NCBI GenBank assembly: GCA_047495785.1
Contig: JBLDXI010000033.1
Span: forward strand, 2,852,001-2,916,000
Direction of reading: 5' to 3'
From: Lepidodermella squamata
Taxonomy: Eukaryota; Gastrotricha
DNA length: 64,000 bases
Shown here: piece after piece, positions 13,636 through 24,025 of the stretch
Numbering within the stretch: the first letter of the stretch is position 1
Layout: the number at the start of each line of letters is the position of its first letter
Position numbers and translations under genes: made by a program
Notes under the pieces: model-generated
Seen by the model: the letters and a program-made list of their open reading frames with translations, nothing else
Told to the model about the DNA's origin: nothing
Databases searched by the model: none

Positions 13636-14901
13636 CTAATTGTCATCGTCGTCTTCTCGCTGGGAGAAGAGAAAGTTAGCGGCGAGTTCTTCGTTCTTGT
13701 CACACGCAAAGTACGCTTGAACACACATCGCCTCTGGAAATCCAAGACTCTTCAGTCGATCGATTGCAGCCTTTTCGGCCTAAATATAAAAAAATTCCAC
13801 AACCTCAAAGCATGTCAACTCCTGAATTTTCTACCGGTGTAACTTGTATAACATGACTGGGATTGCGTCCGCCCTGTTGGCCCTGAGGAGCGTTGCCGCC
13901 ACCAAGACCTCCGCCGCCACCAGCATTGAGCATCTCAAGGAACTCTCCCTATTAAATGCATTCACAGTAAATTCTGGAGGCTTGGGTAATAATGAAATGA
14001 AAAACCTGATGTTCCGCAATTTGACTGAGAAGTTGCGGATTACGCTGCTGAATCGCAGCCAGTAACTCTGGCAGTAGAGCGGGGTTCTCCTGAACAGCTG
14101 CTCTGATTTGCTCAAACATGGGATCATCAGCCAAAGCTCCAAGAGCATCAGCGCTCAACCCACCCTCGCCTTCAGACTCTTCTCCCTCGGCATCAGACTG
14201 GCTTACGCCTTGCATAGCCGATTCTCCTGTCGAGGGTTCTCCGGATCGAGCTGGAGTCGGCGGTGGGACAGATGGCATATCGTCAGCAGCGCTAGGCGGG
14301 ATGCCGGACAATAAATACTCAACGGCTCGTTCAGGGTTAAAGAAAGATGCTCGCAGGGCACGCAAAACAGGCTCTCTTTCAAAGCCCATCAACATAATTT
14401 CGTGGACGATTCGCTCGGCCGCTGCATGAAAAACAGCATTTAAATAGACCTAAAAAATTGAAAAATTGCTTTATTACCTTCTCCCATAACCAATTGCTCT
14501 GCAGCAGCTTGTTCCGAAGGACGACTGCTGGATGCGGGCTGAGAAGCAGGAGCAGAGGTGGGAGCAGGAGCAGGTTTCGTGGCAGTTGGTTGAGAAGCAC
14601 TAGATGCCGAGCTTGAGGATTCTGCTGCTGGTTTAGCGGCAGGGGGAGCCTCGGCTGCTGGTTTCTTTGCCGGGCCAAGGATGACAAAGAAGTCATCTTT
14701 TTCACTGTACTTCAATTCATTGAGCTTGGTTTCATCCTTGCAGATGACACCTTTTAGAATCAGACGTTGGCCATCAACTGGAAACTCGTCCCCCTTTTTC
14801 TCTGCGACTTTGGCTTTGATCTGCCCGATAGACGCCTCGTCTTCAACATTTTCAACTTCAAAAAACGTGTTGCGAATAGTTTTAAAGCGCAGGTTCACCA
14901 T
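13636..14901 (-). CDS. rad23: RAD23 ubiquitin-receptor / nucleotide-excision-repair protein, complete
   Basis: Shuttle factor carrying ubiquitylated proteins to the proteasome and stabilising XPC in nucleotide excision repair. Exons (minus): 14901-14478, 14421-14006, 13948-13835, 13779-13636. They join in frame to 365 residues, the usual RAD23 size. Domain order is canonical: N-terminal ubiquitin-like domain (1 to about 78, [17 protein letters not shown]), an Ala/Pro/Ser/Thr linker, UBA1 (about 143-190, [19 protein letters not shown]), an acidic linker, an XPC-binding domain (about 232-300, [20 protein letters not shown], then FLEML), a Gly-rich linker, and C-terminal UBA2 (about 319-360, [20 protein letters not shown]). 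A TTTTTACAG acceptor lies 23 nt before the ATG, consistent with trans-splicing or a 5'UTR intron. It is divergent from RAD21 across 2.5 kb. Confidence 0.95.
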
Positions 14902-17377
14902 TTCGATCACTTAAAATACACCTGTAAAAAGACTAATGCATATACAATTTATTTCTCTTGTATTTGAAGAAAGCGTGCCAAATTGAAAACCAGCTCAGTT
15001 TTTTAAAGCAACAGCTGGTGCAAGTTTATGATTGCGTAAAGGCCTCTTCTTGTTTTAAAGAATGAAACAATTTGGAACTTTTAATTGGGTTGCGTCCGAC
15101 TTGGGCCTCCACTCTAAGAGATGTCTAGTAAAAGGTACTAGGTACTACAACAAAATTCTACTCCTAATAGTTGATAATCGCAATTAACCATTAATCTATA
15201 AATAGAATTCTTAAATGGGGCTAGGATCGGCGACGAATGGAGCACTAAATCTTACACTCAGAGCTCCAAAAACCCGGCAATATCGTAATTAAATTACGAG
15301 TCGGATCCAAGTCTTTCGGCGCGTTGTCTCGCTAATCTTACGTTTCTCGACTGCTTTGGGTAGCATTGGCTATCTAGATACTAATTTCTTGTTGAAAATG
15401 CATTAGAATTTGGACGATTCCAATTTCGTTGGTAGAAGTGCGCTCTCGGAACGATGGCTATCAGACGGTCAAGATTAAGGTTTAGGTCAGGTTTAGGTTT
15501 AGGGTGGGGTGCCCTCTTAGCTATCTGAGAGGGAGCCCTCTGGGAGCGCACTTCTATCAACGCAATTGGAGGAGGCAGAATTTGCATTAAATGCATCATA
15601 GAAATTACCAGCTACCAATGTAATCAAGGAGGCAATTAGAATGTCACGTCAAGTTCTTACAAGGGAAGACAAGAAACAGTTTTCGAAATCGTCTGACTGG
15701 TTACGATACAGAAAACCAATTTTTGGGGCACTGCTTACACTTTTCCCAACCGGCGCCAGGCGCCTGAAATTCGTTTTCATTTTCGTCTACAAATTCTAGA
15801 TATGTTCAATCAGCCAGTTAACTAGTAGCAGTAATTTCTTTCTCAGTGTATTTCGTGGACAGATAAATACTGTAAAAAAGGAAATTTTCGCGGGCGGCAC
15901 TTTTTAACAGTAACCAATATATTTTATTAATAAAGAAGAGTCTATGATCTAATTTGAAAATGAAGAATCTTTCGCTACTCAAAGCGCAGCAGTTTTTGAG
16001 CAGTTCAAGTTGCTCCAAGAGCTGATCACTAGGCTCAAGGAGTAATGAGTGAGGACTAGAGAATAGAGCGGTTTGACTGATGTTGCTCTTGACATGAAAT
16101 ATTCCAGAAGAAAGTTACTCGAGGAGGCAAAAGCTCTTAGAGTTAAAGTACTTTGCCCTAGGAGGTAGGAGGCTATGAGTAGACGTCGTTAGGAGTGTTT
16201 TGCTCAAAGAGTTGCTCTCATGGAACAAAACTCCAAAGCGATCGATTTGTTCCAAAACACAACAAAACGATCATTTTCCTACTAGAAGAGCCCAAGTAAA
16301 GTAAAAATAAATAGAGTAATGGCGCAGGCGAATTTTGGGTTTAAGCCAAAAGAGCCCAGCGCCATACGCAAACTCGGAACGTCTGTAATCGCATTTTCAG
16401 AGACAAAATAGATATCCATATATCTAAGAAACATGTATAAAACGCAAGTATATATTATTTATAAAGCATTAACTTCTAGTCTTGTCTTCTGCTCTTCAAG
16501 TTTCCATTTCCACGTCCCCAACGTCATCTGGGTTTCGCGTGTGACGCACCCTCTGAATAAACTCTTGTTCATAACCCTCCAGGTCCTAAACAATGACACC
16601 CTTTAGAAAACACAATATTTCAATAAATATGTCATCATCAAATCAAAATTATTAAAAATATGTTTAATTTCTAGTTAGCTTAATATATAATTTTTATCGG
16701 TCAAACTTATTTTTCAATCTTCGATTTTTGCGGCTTCAATTTTTTTCCAAAAGAAGAACCCGGCCGGAATCGTTGGCATCGGCGAGTCTTCTACTGCGTA
16801 GTTGCTGTAAACTTGCAGGTGTGGCACCTGCCAGTGTAAACCCATTAATCCCATTTTTCAATGTTGTGTGATTGGAACTGTCTTATGACATAATTACTGT
16901 ACCATTTTTTAGATCAAGTTCAGTTCAAAGTAAATATCTAACAAAGTCGCCAGAGATCAGAGATCGTTGATGCGAGATCGCGATGATTCAAGATAAGAGA
17001 TCGGTTGTCACTAGTTACACCCATTTGATTTGTGATCGCATGGTTTAGATTATATAGGCAAAGGGATACGTATAGGAATACGCGCTTCGATAACTACTAA
17101 CTTCGTATTGATTGATTTTTTTTCGTGTTCTTTGAAATCCGACGCTCCAGAGTTGCCACGGTCGGCTCCCTCCATTCCCTTCTACTCGTCAGTGCGCATG
17201 TGTGATGTGAGAATATTGAATTAATATTTTCACAGGGAGTAGATGACCTCTATTGTCATTTATGTTTGACCATATTCACCTATTTTGTATCTGTTCCCCT
17301 ACTCGATTCTCTATAATTTTCCATATCATTATTATTTAGATTTTCGTTAAGAAATGAGCGGTTGATATCGCCTCACA
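14902..17377. other. Intergenic region between RAD23 and RAD21
   Basis: No gene recognised. It contains an imperfect inverted-repeat element at about 15400-15590 (separate entry) and otherwise AT-rich DNA. As the two flanking genes diverge, both promoters should be here, but no motif can be named with confidence. Confidence 0.5.
15400..15596. repeat. Imperfect inverted-repeat (MITE-like) element with TTTAGG-rich core
   Basis: GGTAGAAGTGCGCTC at about 15430-15446 recurs inverted as GAGCGCACTTCTATC at about 15541-15556. Outward pairing continues imperfectly to AATGCATT-like ends, about 50 bp per arm. The core carries several TTTAGG units (15478-15505). It looks like a small non-autonomous element; no target duplication is obvious. 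Confidence 0.5.
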
Positions 17378-19226
17378 ATGTTTTATACGGACTTGGTCCT
17401 AAGCAAGAAAGGGCCTTTGGCTAGAATATGGCTTGCGGCTCACTGGGACAAGAAGCTGACCAAGTCTCATGTTTATGAAACAAATATATGTGGCTGTGTC
17501 GAAACAATCTTGCAGCCACATTCTGACTTGGCGCTTCGAACGTCGGGCCATCTGCTGTTGGGTGTTTGTCGAATCTTCAGCAAAAAAGCTCATTATCTAT
17601 TGGCCGATTGCAATGATGCTTTCATTAAAATCAAAATGGCTTTTCGATCAGACGCACTCAATTTGGAATTATCTGGCGGTGATATGCTTTTGCCTATAAG
17701 CGAGTTGACATCTGCTATTGATCTACCCTCTGGTCGTCAAAGAAAGCAAATCGGTTCTGCCACCATCGATCCTCTTATTCCAGACTTAAATAGTATTGAT
17801 CTGTCCCTGATGACTGCTTCTACTGGTCAACCACTAGCGCTAAACCTCGACAATAACTTGGATGTCGATAGCTTGCCACATGGTCGTCATGAAAACCAAT
17901 CCGATAAACATCTGCTAAGTGATGCTCGGTGTGGAGCAATGGATCTCGATCGCCCAATTCAAGATGACGGCTTCGGCTTGCTGCTAGGGGACGAAGCCCC
18001 ATCCTCCCTCGACTTTGCGGATTCCGCTGACCTGTTAATGGGTCACAATGTCCAGTCGGATGAAGCATTTGGTGATTCTTATCGTTTGATGGAAGGAACA
18101 GAACCAATTCAACCCTCGAGCGTTGACGAATCGCATCCCAAAGATGTCGTTAATTCAACGCCTGCGACATCGCTTGACCTGGCTGCGTCTGTTACTGTTG
18201 CTGAAAGCATTGCTGGTACCGATGCTTTTGCGGAGGAATCTACCGTTAACGAATTCAGACCAGTTCGCGTGAGAAAGCGGAAAATTGTAGCTATCGCGAT
18301 GGATGACGAAAAGCTACTCAGTTCTGACTTCATCAAGAAATCCCTCGCTGATTCTTCTGACACTGTAACTCGGTTACAATTAGCGCCACCGGTTAGGTCG
18401 CTGATGAACCTGATGCAAAGAGGGCGCGTAGAATATCTTTTATCTTCGCCTTCCATATCTATATCACCTCGAGTTTGCCGCGATATTTTCGCACATTGTG
18501 GGCAAATTTTGGCGAGAAATCTAGAGAAAGAAAATCACACCTCAACTTTCAATGACGTCGAGAATATGGCAGCTATCGATGAAAACATTGCGATAGATGC
18601 TCCTGATGGAACCGTCGCCATGGAAGAACCCATCGCCCCTGTCAGTTTGCTTCATGAATCAGCACATGTAAATAACAAGGCGGATGAAACCGTAGCGAGT
18701 GATCATCCAAAGCGCGCAAAACGAGGAGATGGCGAACAAAGAGCTGTAATGAAAGCTGGCCAGTTTGCTAAGCGCATGGAAGAGTTGCTGAAGCGGCTTG
18801 TCGAAAACGAAGCCTCTGTGTCGAAATCGAGTGGCAAAAATGCTGGAGAGGGAGTGAAACTTGCCGAATTGTTTTTGCCTCAGGATGGCCGGAAAGGCGT
18901 CGCTTGCAAATTCTTTTCTTGCCTAGTATTGCGGAAACTCGGACGTGTAGAAATGGCGCAGGTCAGTTTACTTGATAATTTTTATTAAAACCAATGTGCT
19001 TATTGTCATCTTTTTGTTTCGTTTTTAGGCTGCGCCATTTACTGAAATAAATGTATCTAGCGTAAACAAGCCTTCTCATAATGATCTGAATGATGATGGT
19101 GACGACGATGCTAGTGGAGAGCGCGATGGGAGTGGCGACGAGAGCGATTCAGACGAAAGTAGTAGCTCGGAGTCAGAAGTTGTTGTCAGAAGTCCTTCAC
19201 CTTCGCACCGTCGAAAAGTGCACTGA
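17378..19226 (+). CDS. rad21: Cohesin kleisin subunit RAD21/SCC1, complete
   Basis: Kleisin that closes the SMC1-SMC3 ring for sister-chromatid cohesion. Two exons, 17378-18961 and 19029-19226 (TGA), give 593 residues. The N-terminal SMC3-binding domain is nearly canonical (MFYTDLVLSKKGPLARIWLA, TSGHLLLGVCRIF, LLADCNDAFIKIKMAFR). The middle has the conserved RKRKIVAIAMDDEKLL ... LQLAPPVRSLMNL block. The C-terminal winged helix that binds SMC1 is present (FLPQDGRKGVACKFFSCLVL). Oddities: after the winged helix there is an extra Asp/Ser-rich tail of about 50 residues on its own exon, ending SPSPSHRRKVH; and by eye I find no ExxR separase consensus. It fits mitotic RAD21 better than REC8 because the N-terminus is so conserved. 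An acceptor TTATTATTTAG lies about 39 nt before the ATG, with a tiny upstream ORF between. Confidence 0.95.
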
Positions 19227-20543
19227 CTAACTTCTGTGTTTTCTACGATGTAATGTTGTCAGCCGCACTTGTTTGCCAAGTCATTAAATGATGGAAATGT
19301 TTCGTCTTGTTTTGTAATTTCGCCTGTTTTGTTTATGATTGTAAAATTATAACTGCATATCTTTTCTGTGCTTAATTTACACGACGATGCCTAATATAAA
19401 TGTACTTTGTGTACTTATCATTTATATGAATGTATATAGAGATGACCTTTATTATTTATTTGATTGCGCCCCATCCGGCTGCGGATGCAAATTTCATCGT
19501 TGTTTTCATCCGAATTTCCTGAATGTTACACCATGTGCGAGCTGCAGAGTAAACTTAGCTTAGGCAGGTTTCCTGGTTTTGAAGATCTCGTGGACTATTT
19601 TGGTAGTGCGGTGGGTGTATAATTAGGAAGCTCTACACTTGAGGTGTTGAGAGGGATGAAAAACAGCTTTTTTTGCGACTTTTTGTACTGCCATCGATGT
19701 TCATTTATTGCTAAAATCTTTATCTTTTTGTTTGCGTCTCGTGTAAGTATACTGATTGACATGTACATTTTTTCATATCATCACAATTCTAGCGAATTTG
19801 TAAAGGCTGTAAGGATTCTGAAGAAAACAGGAAATGATGGCGATGACGGTTTTCTGTCTGTCTTATTCACTCACTGTTCTGATTGATAATCGACTGTAGA
19901 TTTGGTCGTTGCTTCGATTGAGCAAGAAATTTTTATGTATGCTCCTGCGACATTCAACGGAAAGCGCTCAAGTGCCATTGAATGTTGTTCATTCTCTGTT
20001 AACGAAATATTAGGAGGATGATGATGATATAAATCACTGACCGTTTTTATTAAAATGAATTTGAGCGATAAATCAGTGTTTTTGTATTCTTTCATAATAT
20101 TTAGTGTTTCGACTAGTAGAAGTTGCCATTTATTGAGTTATCAATGTCCCGACCGAATAGCAGGTGACATTACTCGGGTAGCATTGGCTTGACAATTAAG
20201 TTATTAATAATTTCATAAAAATATTTCAAAGCTGGAATCACAGTATGCTTGGATAATGGGATTCGAATGGCTGTTACGTTTCATAAGCCTTATCAGAATG
20301 TCATGAGTATTCGAGCCCGATGAATGCAAAATTCGAAAAGTCGTATTTTCCTTTGAAGTACCCGGCGCAGGGTTCGTAGTTCTCGTCAACTATGACTTAG
20401 TCTCGAACCGAATAGTGGGGACGAGATTCTACTCACTTTCGTGTTACTCTACGATTAAGCCATCCAACCTTGCATGATTTGATTCGGCATTTTTTCAAAT
20501 AACTTACTTTTTCGTAGGCTTTATTTCATCTGCGATCGAAGTA
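19227..20543. other. Intergenic region between RAD21 and COX15
   Basis: The left part is likely the RAD21 3'UTR and the right part the COX15 promoter. The open frame at 19644-19886 has no recognisable features. Confidence 0.5.
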
Positions 20544-23500
20544 ATGTATTATGTCTTCAAAAGCTTTAATCATACGGGGCGATCTATTTGCAGTCGATTT
20601 TGTACCTTGCGATTATTCCCAACCAGATTGTGCTCTGCTGCAGTAAAACCTACCGTCTCCTTGCCAGTACCTTTGCCGAAAAATCACAAAAAAATAGGTT
20701 TGCGCCCTCCATTAATTGCTGATTTGAGCTTCATCAGTGATACTTTGATAGGATACTGGTTACTGGCTAGTGCTGGTCTCACATCTGGAGTTCTATTTCT
20801 TGGCGGTCTGACGCGACGTCATGAGGCTAAAATCTCGGTGGCACAATGGAAGTTTGTGCAAAAAATGAAGTTTCCTAAAACGGAAGAGGTTGTCTTTCTT
20901 TGTTCCTTGCTTTCCGTTGTTTCTCTGTGGTTGTCGTAGAGCAGATGTCCTAACTCTTCCTTCTCTTAATTTTCCTTTCTATTATTTCTCTTCTTCCATT
21001 CTTCTTCCTTAAAACTTTTGGAACCCTGGGCGACCAGATGGTCAAAGGCTTGCGGGCTCCAGGGATCTCCAGAGAGCTGGAATCCCAGGGAACTCTTTAA
21101 CACCCTGAGTTCGAAAAAAATTCTCCGGAACCCGTGAAACTGGGCTCCGGTTTTCGGGCCTTGAATCAGCCAATCATGTGAACCACAACTGCTTATTAGA
21201 CTACGACATGCTTACTGGTAGAATGCCTCATTCATGGGCTCAGTTCCACATCTCTGTACGCAGAATCATGAATGTTCATTGTTCATCGCGACTATTTTCA
21301 TATTTTTTAGGAGTGGCTTCAGCAGTTTCACCAGTTCGAAGCATTGGGAGGAGTTTCAGGCTCGACTTTGGAAGACTTTAGAACAATTGTTTCGCACGAA
21401 GCAGCTTTCTATTATTACGGCCGGGTAGTTGCAACAAGTTTTCTGTTGCCAGGTTAGATTGTGAAACAAAAACACACATACCGTCAACTGGGGTGACTTT
21501 ACCCAGTGGGGTGACATATTGGCATGGGTTTTTGTAACTGACTTTCAAATAACCGCGGTGGGCATGTGTTACATTGAAATATAGTCGATATGGATGCCAA
21601 TCGAAAGCTGACAGGACCTGCAGCCAAACGGAGTTGGCATTTTGACCAAATTGATACGCTCACGAAGCGTATTATCAATTACCTGTCACCAAAGTCACCC
21701 CAAACGGCAGTTTCACATATGGGGTGACTTCGTCGTATGTTCTCTCTTCGTTAATCAATATTTTTCATGCGACAATGACTGGGGAAATAAATTATGAGAG
21801 CTAAGAGGCTGGAATTTGGTGATCAGACAGGATCGGTAAAGGGATCGGAGGCTGTCTACCAATATACATGTAATTTAATCCACACACAGTAGGATCACAT
21901 TCAGCTAGGAAATTAGGGCCAAACGGGTCTAATAAACGTTCAAAATTATTAGCAGATAAAATTCCGTGAAGGTTGATTGAATAAATTCATGTTATTTGCA
22001 AGTTTTTACATGTCACGTGATGCTAATAAAGTCACCCCAGTTGACGGTACTTGATTATTCGTTTTTCCAGGCCTCTACTTTTGGGCCAGGGGACACTTCA
22101 CGAAACATCTGAAAATTCGATTCGCGGTTCTATGCGGATTTCTTGGAAGTCACGCAATTTTAGGCGTTGCATTTGCTCGGCACGACAAGTTTCGAAATGT
22201 TGATGAAAGGCTGGAGGCTAGGACATCTCCATACCGCTTAGCCGCTCACTTGACTCCATCACTGTTCTTCTACGTCATCTCGCTATGGAACGGACTCAGT
22301 CTAATTCTTCCGCAGGTTTATATTCCTGAATCGACTCGCTACGTTATTATCAGGAGAATGTTGGTTTCAATTGTCTTTCTATGTAAAATAGCATTCTTAT
22401 TCTGAATATCTCAAGGTTTGCTCATCCATTAATGCTATTGATTTTCTCCACGACTATCACTGGCATCGTCGCTAGCAGCATTCAAGCAGGCTTGGTATAT
22501 AACTCGTGGCCACTCTTTGCTGATCGATGGGTTCCGAGTGATTTATGGGATGAGTCACTCGTGCCATCATATCGTAACTTTTTTGAGAATCAAACCATGG
22601 TTCAATTCGTCCATCGATTGGCTGGCGAATTATGCTTCATTGCTGTAGCAGGTTTTTATTTGGCAGCTAGAAGAATTCCGCATCTTCCTCCCAGAGCGAA
22701 GCTTGCCTTGAATTCACTGCTCGCGATGGTTTCCATCCAGGTACATCAAACTTATGTTATGAAACCTTATGAAACCAATTGGGTTGCCCTCGCTTGCGTA
22801 TCAAAATCGCTCAAATGTGGTATCACTTGCGTATTTTTCAAGTAAAATGACACCAAGCATCATTTTCGTAGCCCATAATTAAAAACTTTATATCATTCAT
22901 TTCATTTGGAACAATGGGCGCTATTGTTATGTACAAGAGAGCCTAATATGAACGGTTCAGGTGTCAAAATTGTTTTCAAAGTTAACTATAAATATATCAC
23001 TCCTTCATACGATTGCTTTTTAACACGCATTTTCTCGAAAACCGTAAGCTTCTCGCGATCGTCTCAGAGCAATATGAACTCTCTGGCATAATCATCTGAT
23101 GAATTCCCGTCAACTGCTCTTGGATCTAATACAGTTGGCTACGAATGCTCAAGGTTCAACAAGGCAAGGAAGCTGCTCTGCTTCCAGGGGTCCGTTTTCA
23201 TCTGCGAACACTGTGAAAATGAAAGAATCCCTACTACCTAATAGTATACACCTAACTGAAATATGAACATATTATTATACCGTTCTTATATATGACGAAT
23301 GCGCCATCATGCTATGAGTCATATTATTCTTGGACTTGAATTGCAATATGTGAACGAATAACAGAAATGAAAAAACACCCAAATTTCTCTCTTGGAAAGT
23401 GTTCGTTCCGGGCGTGAGCGCGGCTCTGGCGGTCCGTAGAGGCTCTCGTTGTCAGCCGGTTGGCTAGCACGAGCCTTATGTTGTCGGGCTTCCTTAGCTA

Positions 23501-24025
23501 TGCGCTCAGTTGTCCCCGGGGCTCTCACTTTCTCACTGAGAAAAGGCATACTGTTTCCTGTTTCACGTCCTTGATGTTACTTAATTTACGTTTTATAATC
23601 AGGATTATTTCATAATGATGAACTTTAAAAAACAAACTATTACTATATTGACTGCTGCTATATACCTACAAAGAAATCGAAACATCTTTACTAACCTAAA
23701 TACAATTAGCGGTTATAAAATACTACGATTTTAAATAATCGCGGGGTTGAACCCAAATAAAACATGATATAAAAAATAAAAATAAAAAATTTGAGCGATT
23801 TTGATACGCAAGTGATAAAATGCGCAACCTGCAATGTTTTCCTTCAATTTGATGTAATGCTGAGATTTTTTTACATTCGCATAGGCTGGATTAGGAGTGG
23901 CAGCTTTATTGACATACGTGCCTATCCACGTTGCTGCAACTCATCAGACCGGATCTGTTGCTGTGCTGTCTTGTGCGGTGTGGTTTGCCAATGAAATCCG
24001 AAAATGGAAGATACCAATCAAATGA
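20544..24025 (+). CDS. cox15: COX15, mitochondrial heme A synthase, complete
   Basis: Inner-membrane enzyme that oxidises heme O to heme A for cytochrome c oxidase. Exons 20544-20888, 21311-21452, 22071-22359, 22416-22740 and 23885-24025 close in frame to 413 residues, the usual length. It has a basic N-terminal presequence and about eight hydrophobic helices. Recognisable blocks: VLFLGGLTRRHEAKISVAQW, YRLAAHLTPSLFFYVISLW, RRMFAHPLMLLIFSTTITG, QAGLVYNSWPLF, TMVQFVHRLAG and YVPIHVAATHQTGS. The heme-pocket histidines of YRLAAH, QFVHR and AATHQ are present. The first-half motif known as EYSHRMWGR in human COX15 (recalled) reads EAAFYYYGR here, so the His is Phe148. Intron 2 holds a 567-bp MITE; intron 4 (1.1 kb) holds an inverted repeat. 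A TTTTTCGTAG acceptor lies 26 nt before the ATG; AATAAA is at 24180. Confidence 0.93.
21481..22047. mobile_element. TA-flanked MITE (Tc1/mariner/pogo type) in COX15 intron 2
   Basis: The terminal inverted repeats begin CCGTCAACTGGGGTGACTTT on the left and end with the exact inverse on the right (21-bp match). TA is present immediately outside both ends, as expected for Tc1/mariner/pogo insertion. The 567-bp interior has further GGGGTGAC/GTCACCCC words and no transposase ORF, so it is non-autonomous. Confidence 0.88.
22790..23815. repeat. Long-spaced inverted repeat in COX15 intron 4
   Basis: CTTGCGTATCAAAATCGCTC at about 22793 reappears inverted (GAGCGATTTTGATACGCAAG) at about 23793-23812; the exact match is about 24 bp and the two sites are 1 kb apart. 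Between them is a GC-rich patch (23395-23545) whose minus-strand frame is rich in Arg, Glu and Pro. It could be a decayed DNA transposon inserted in the intron; neither a target duplication nor a transposase is visible. Confidence 0.55.
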
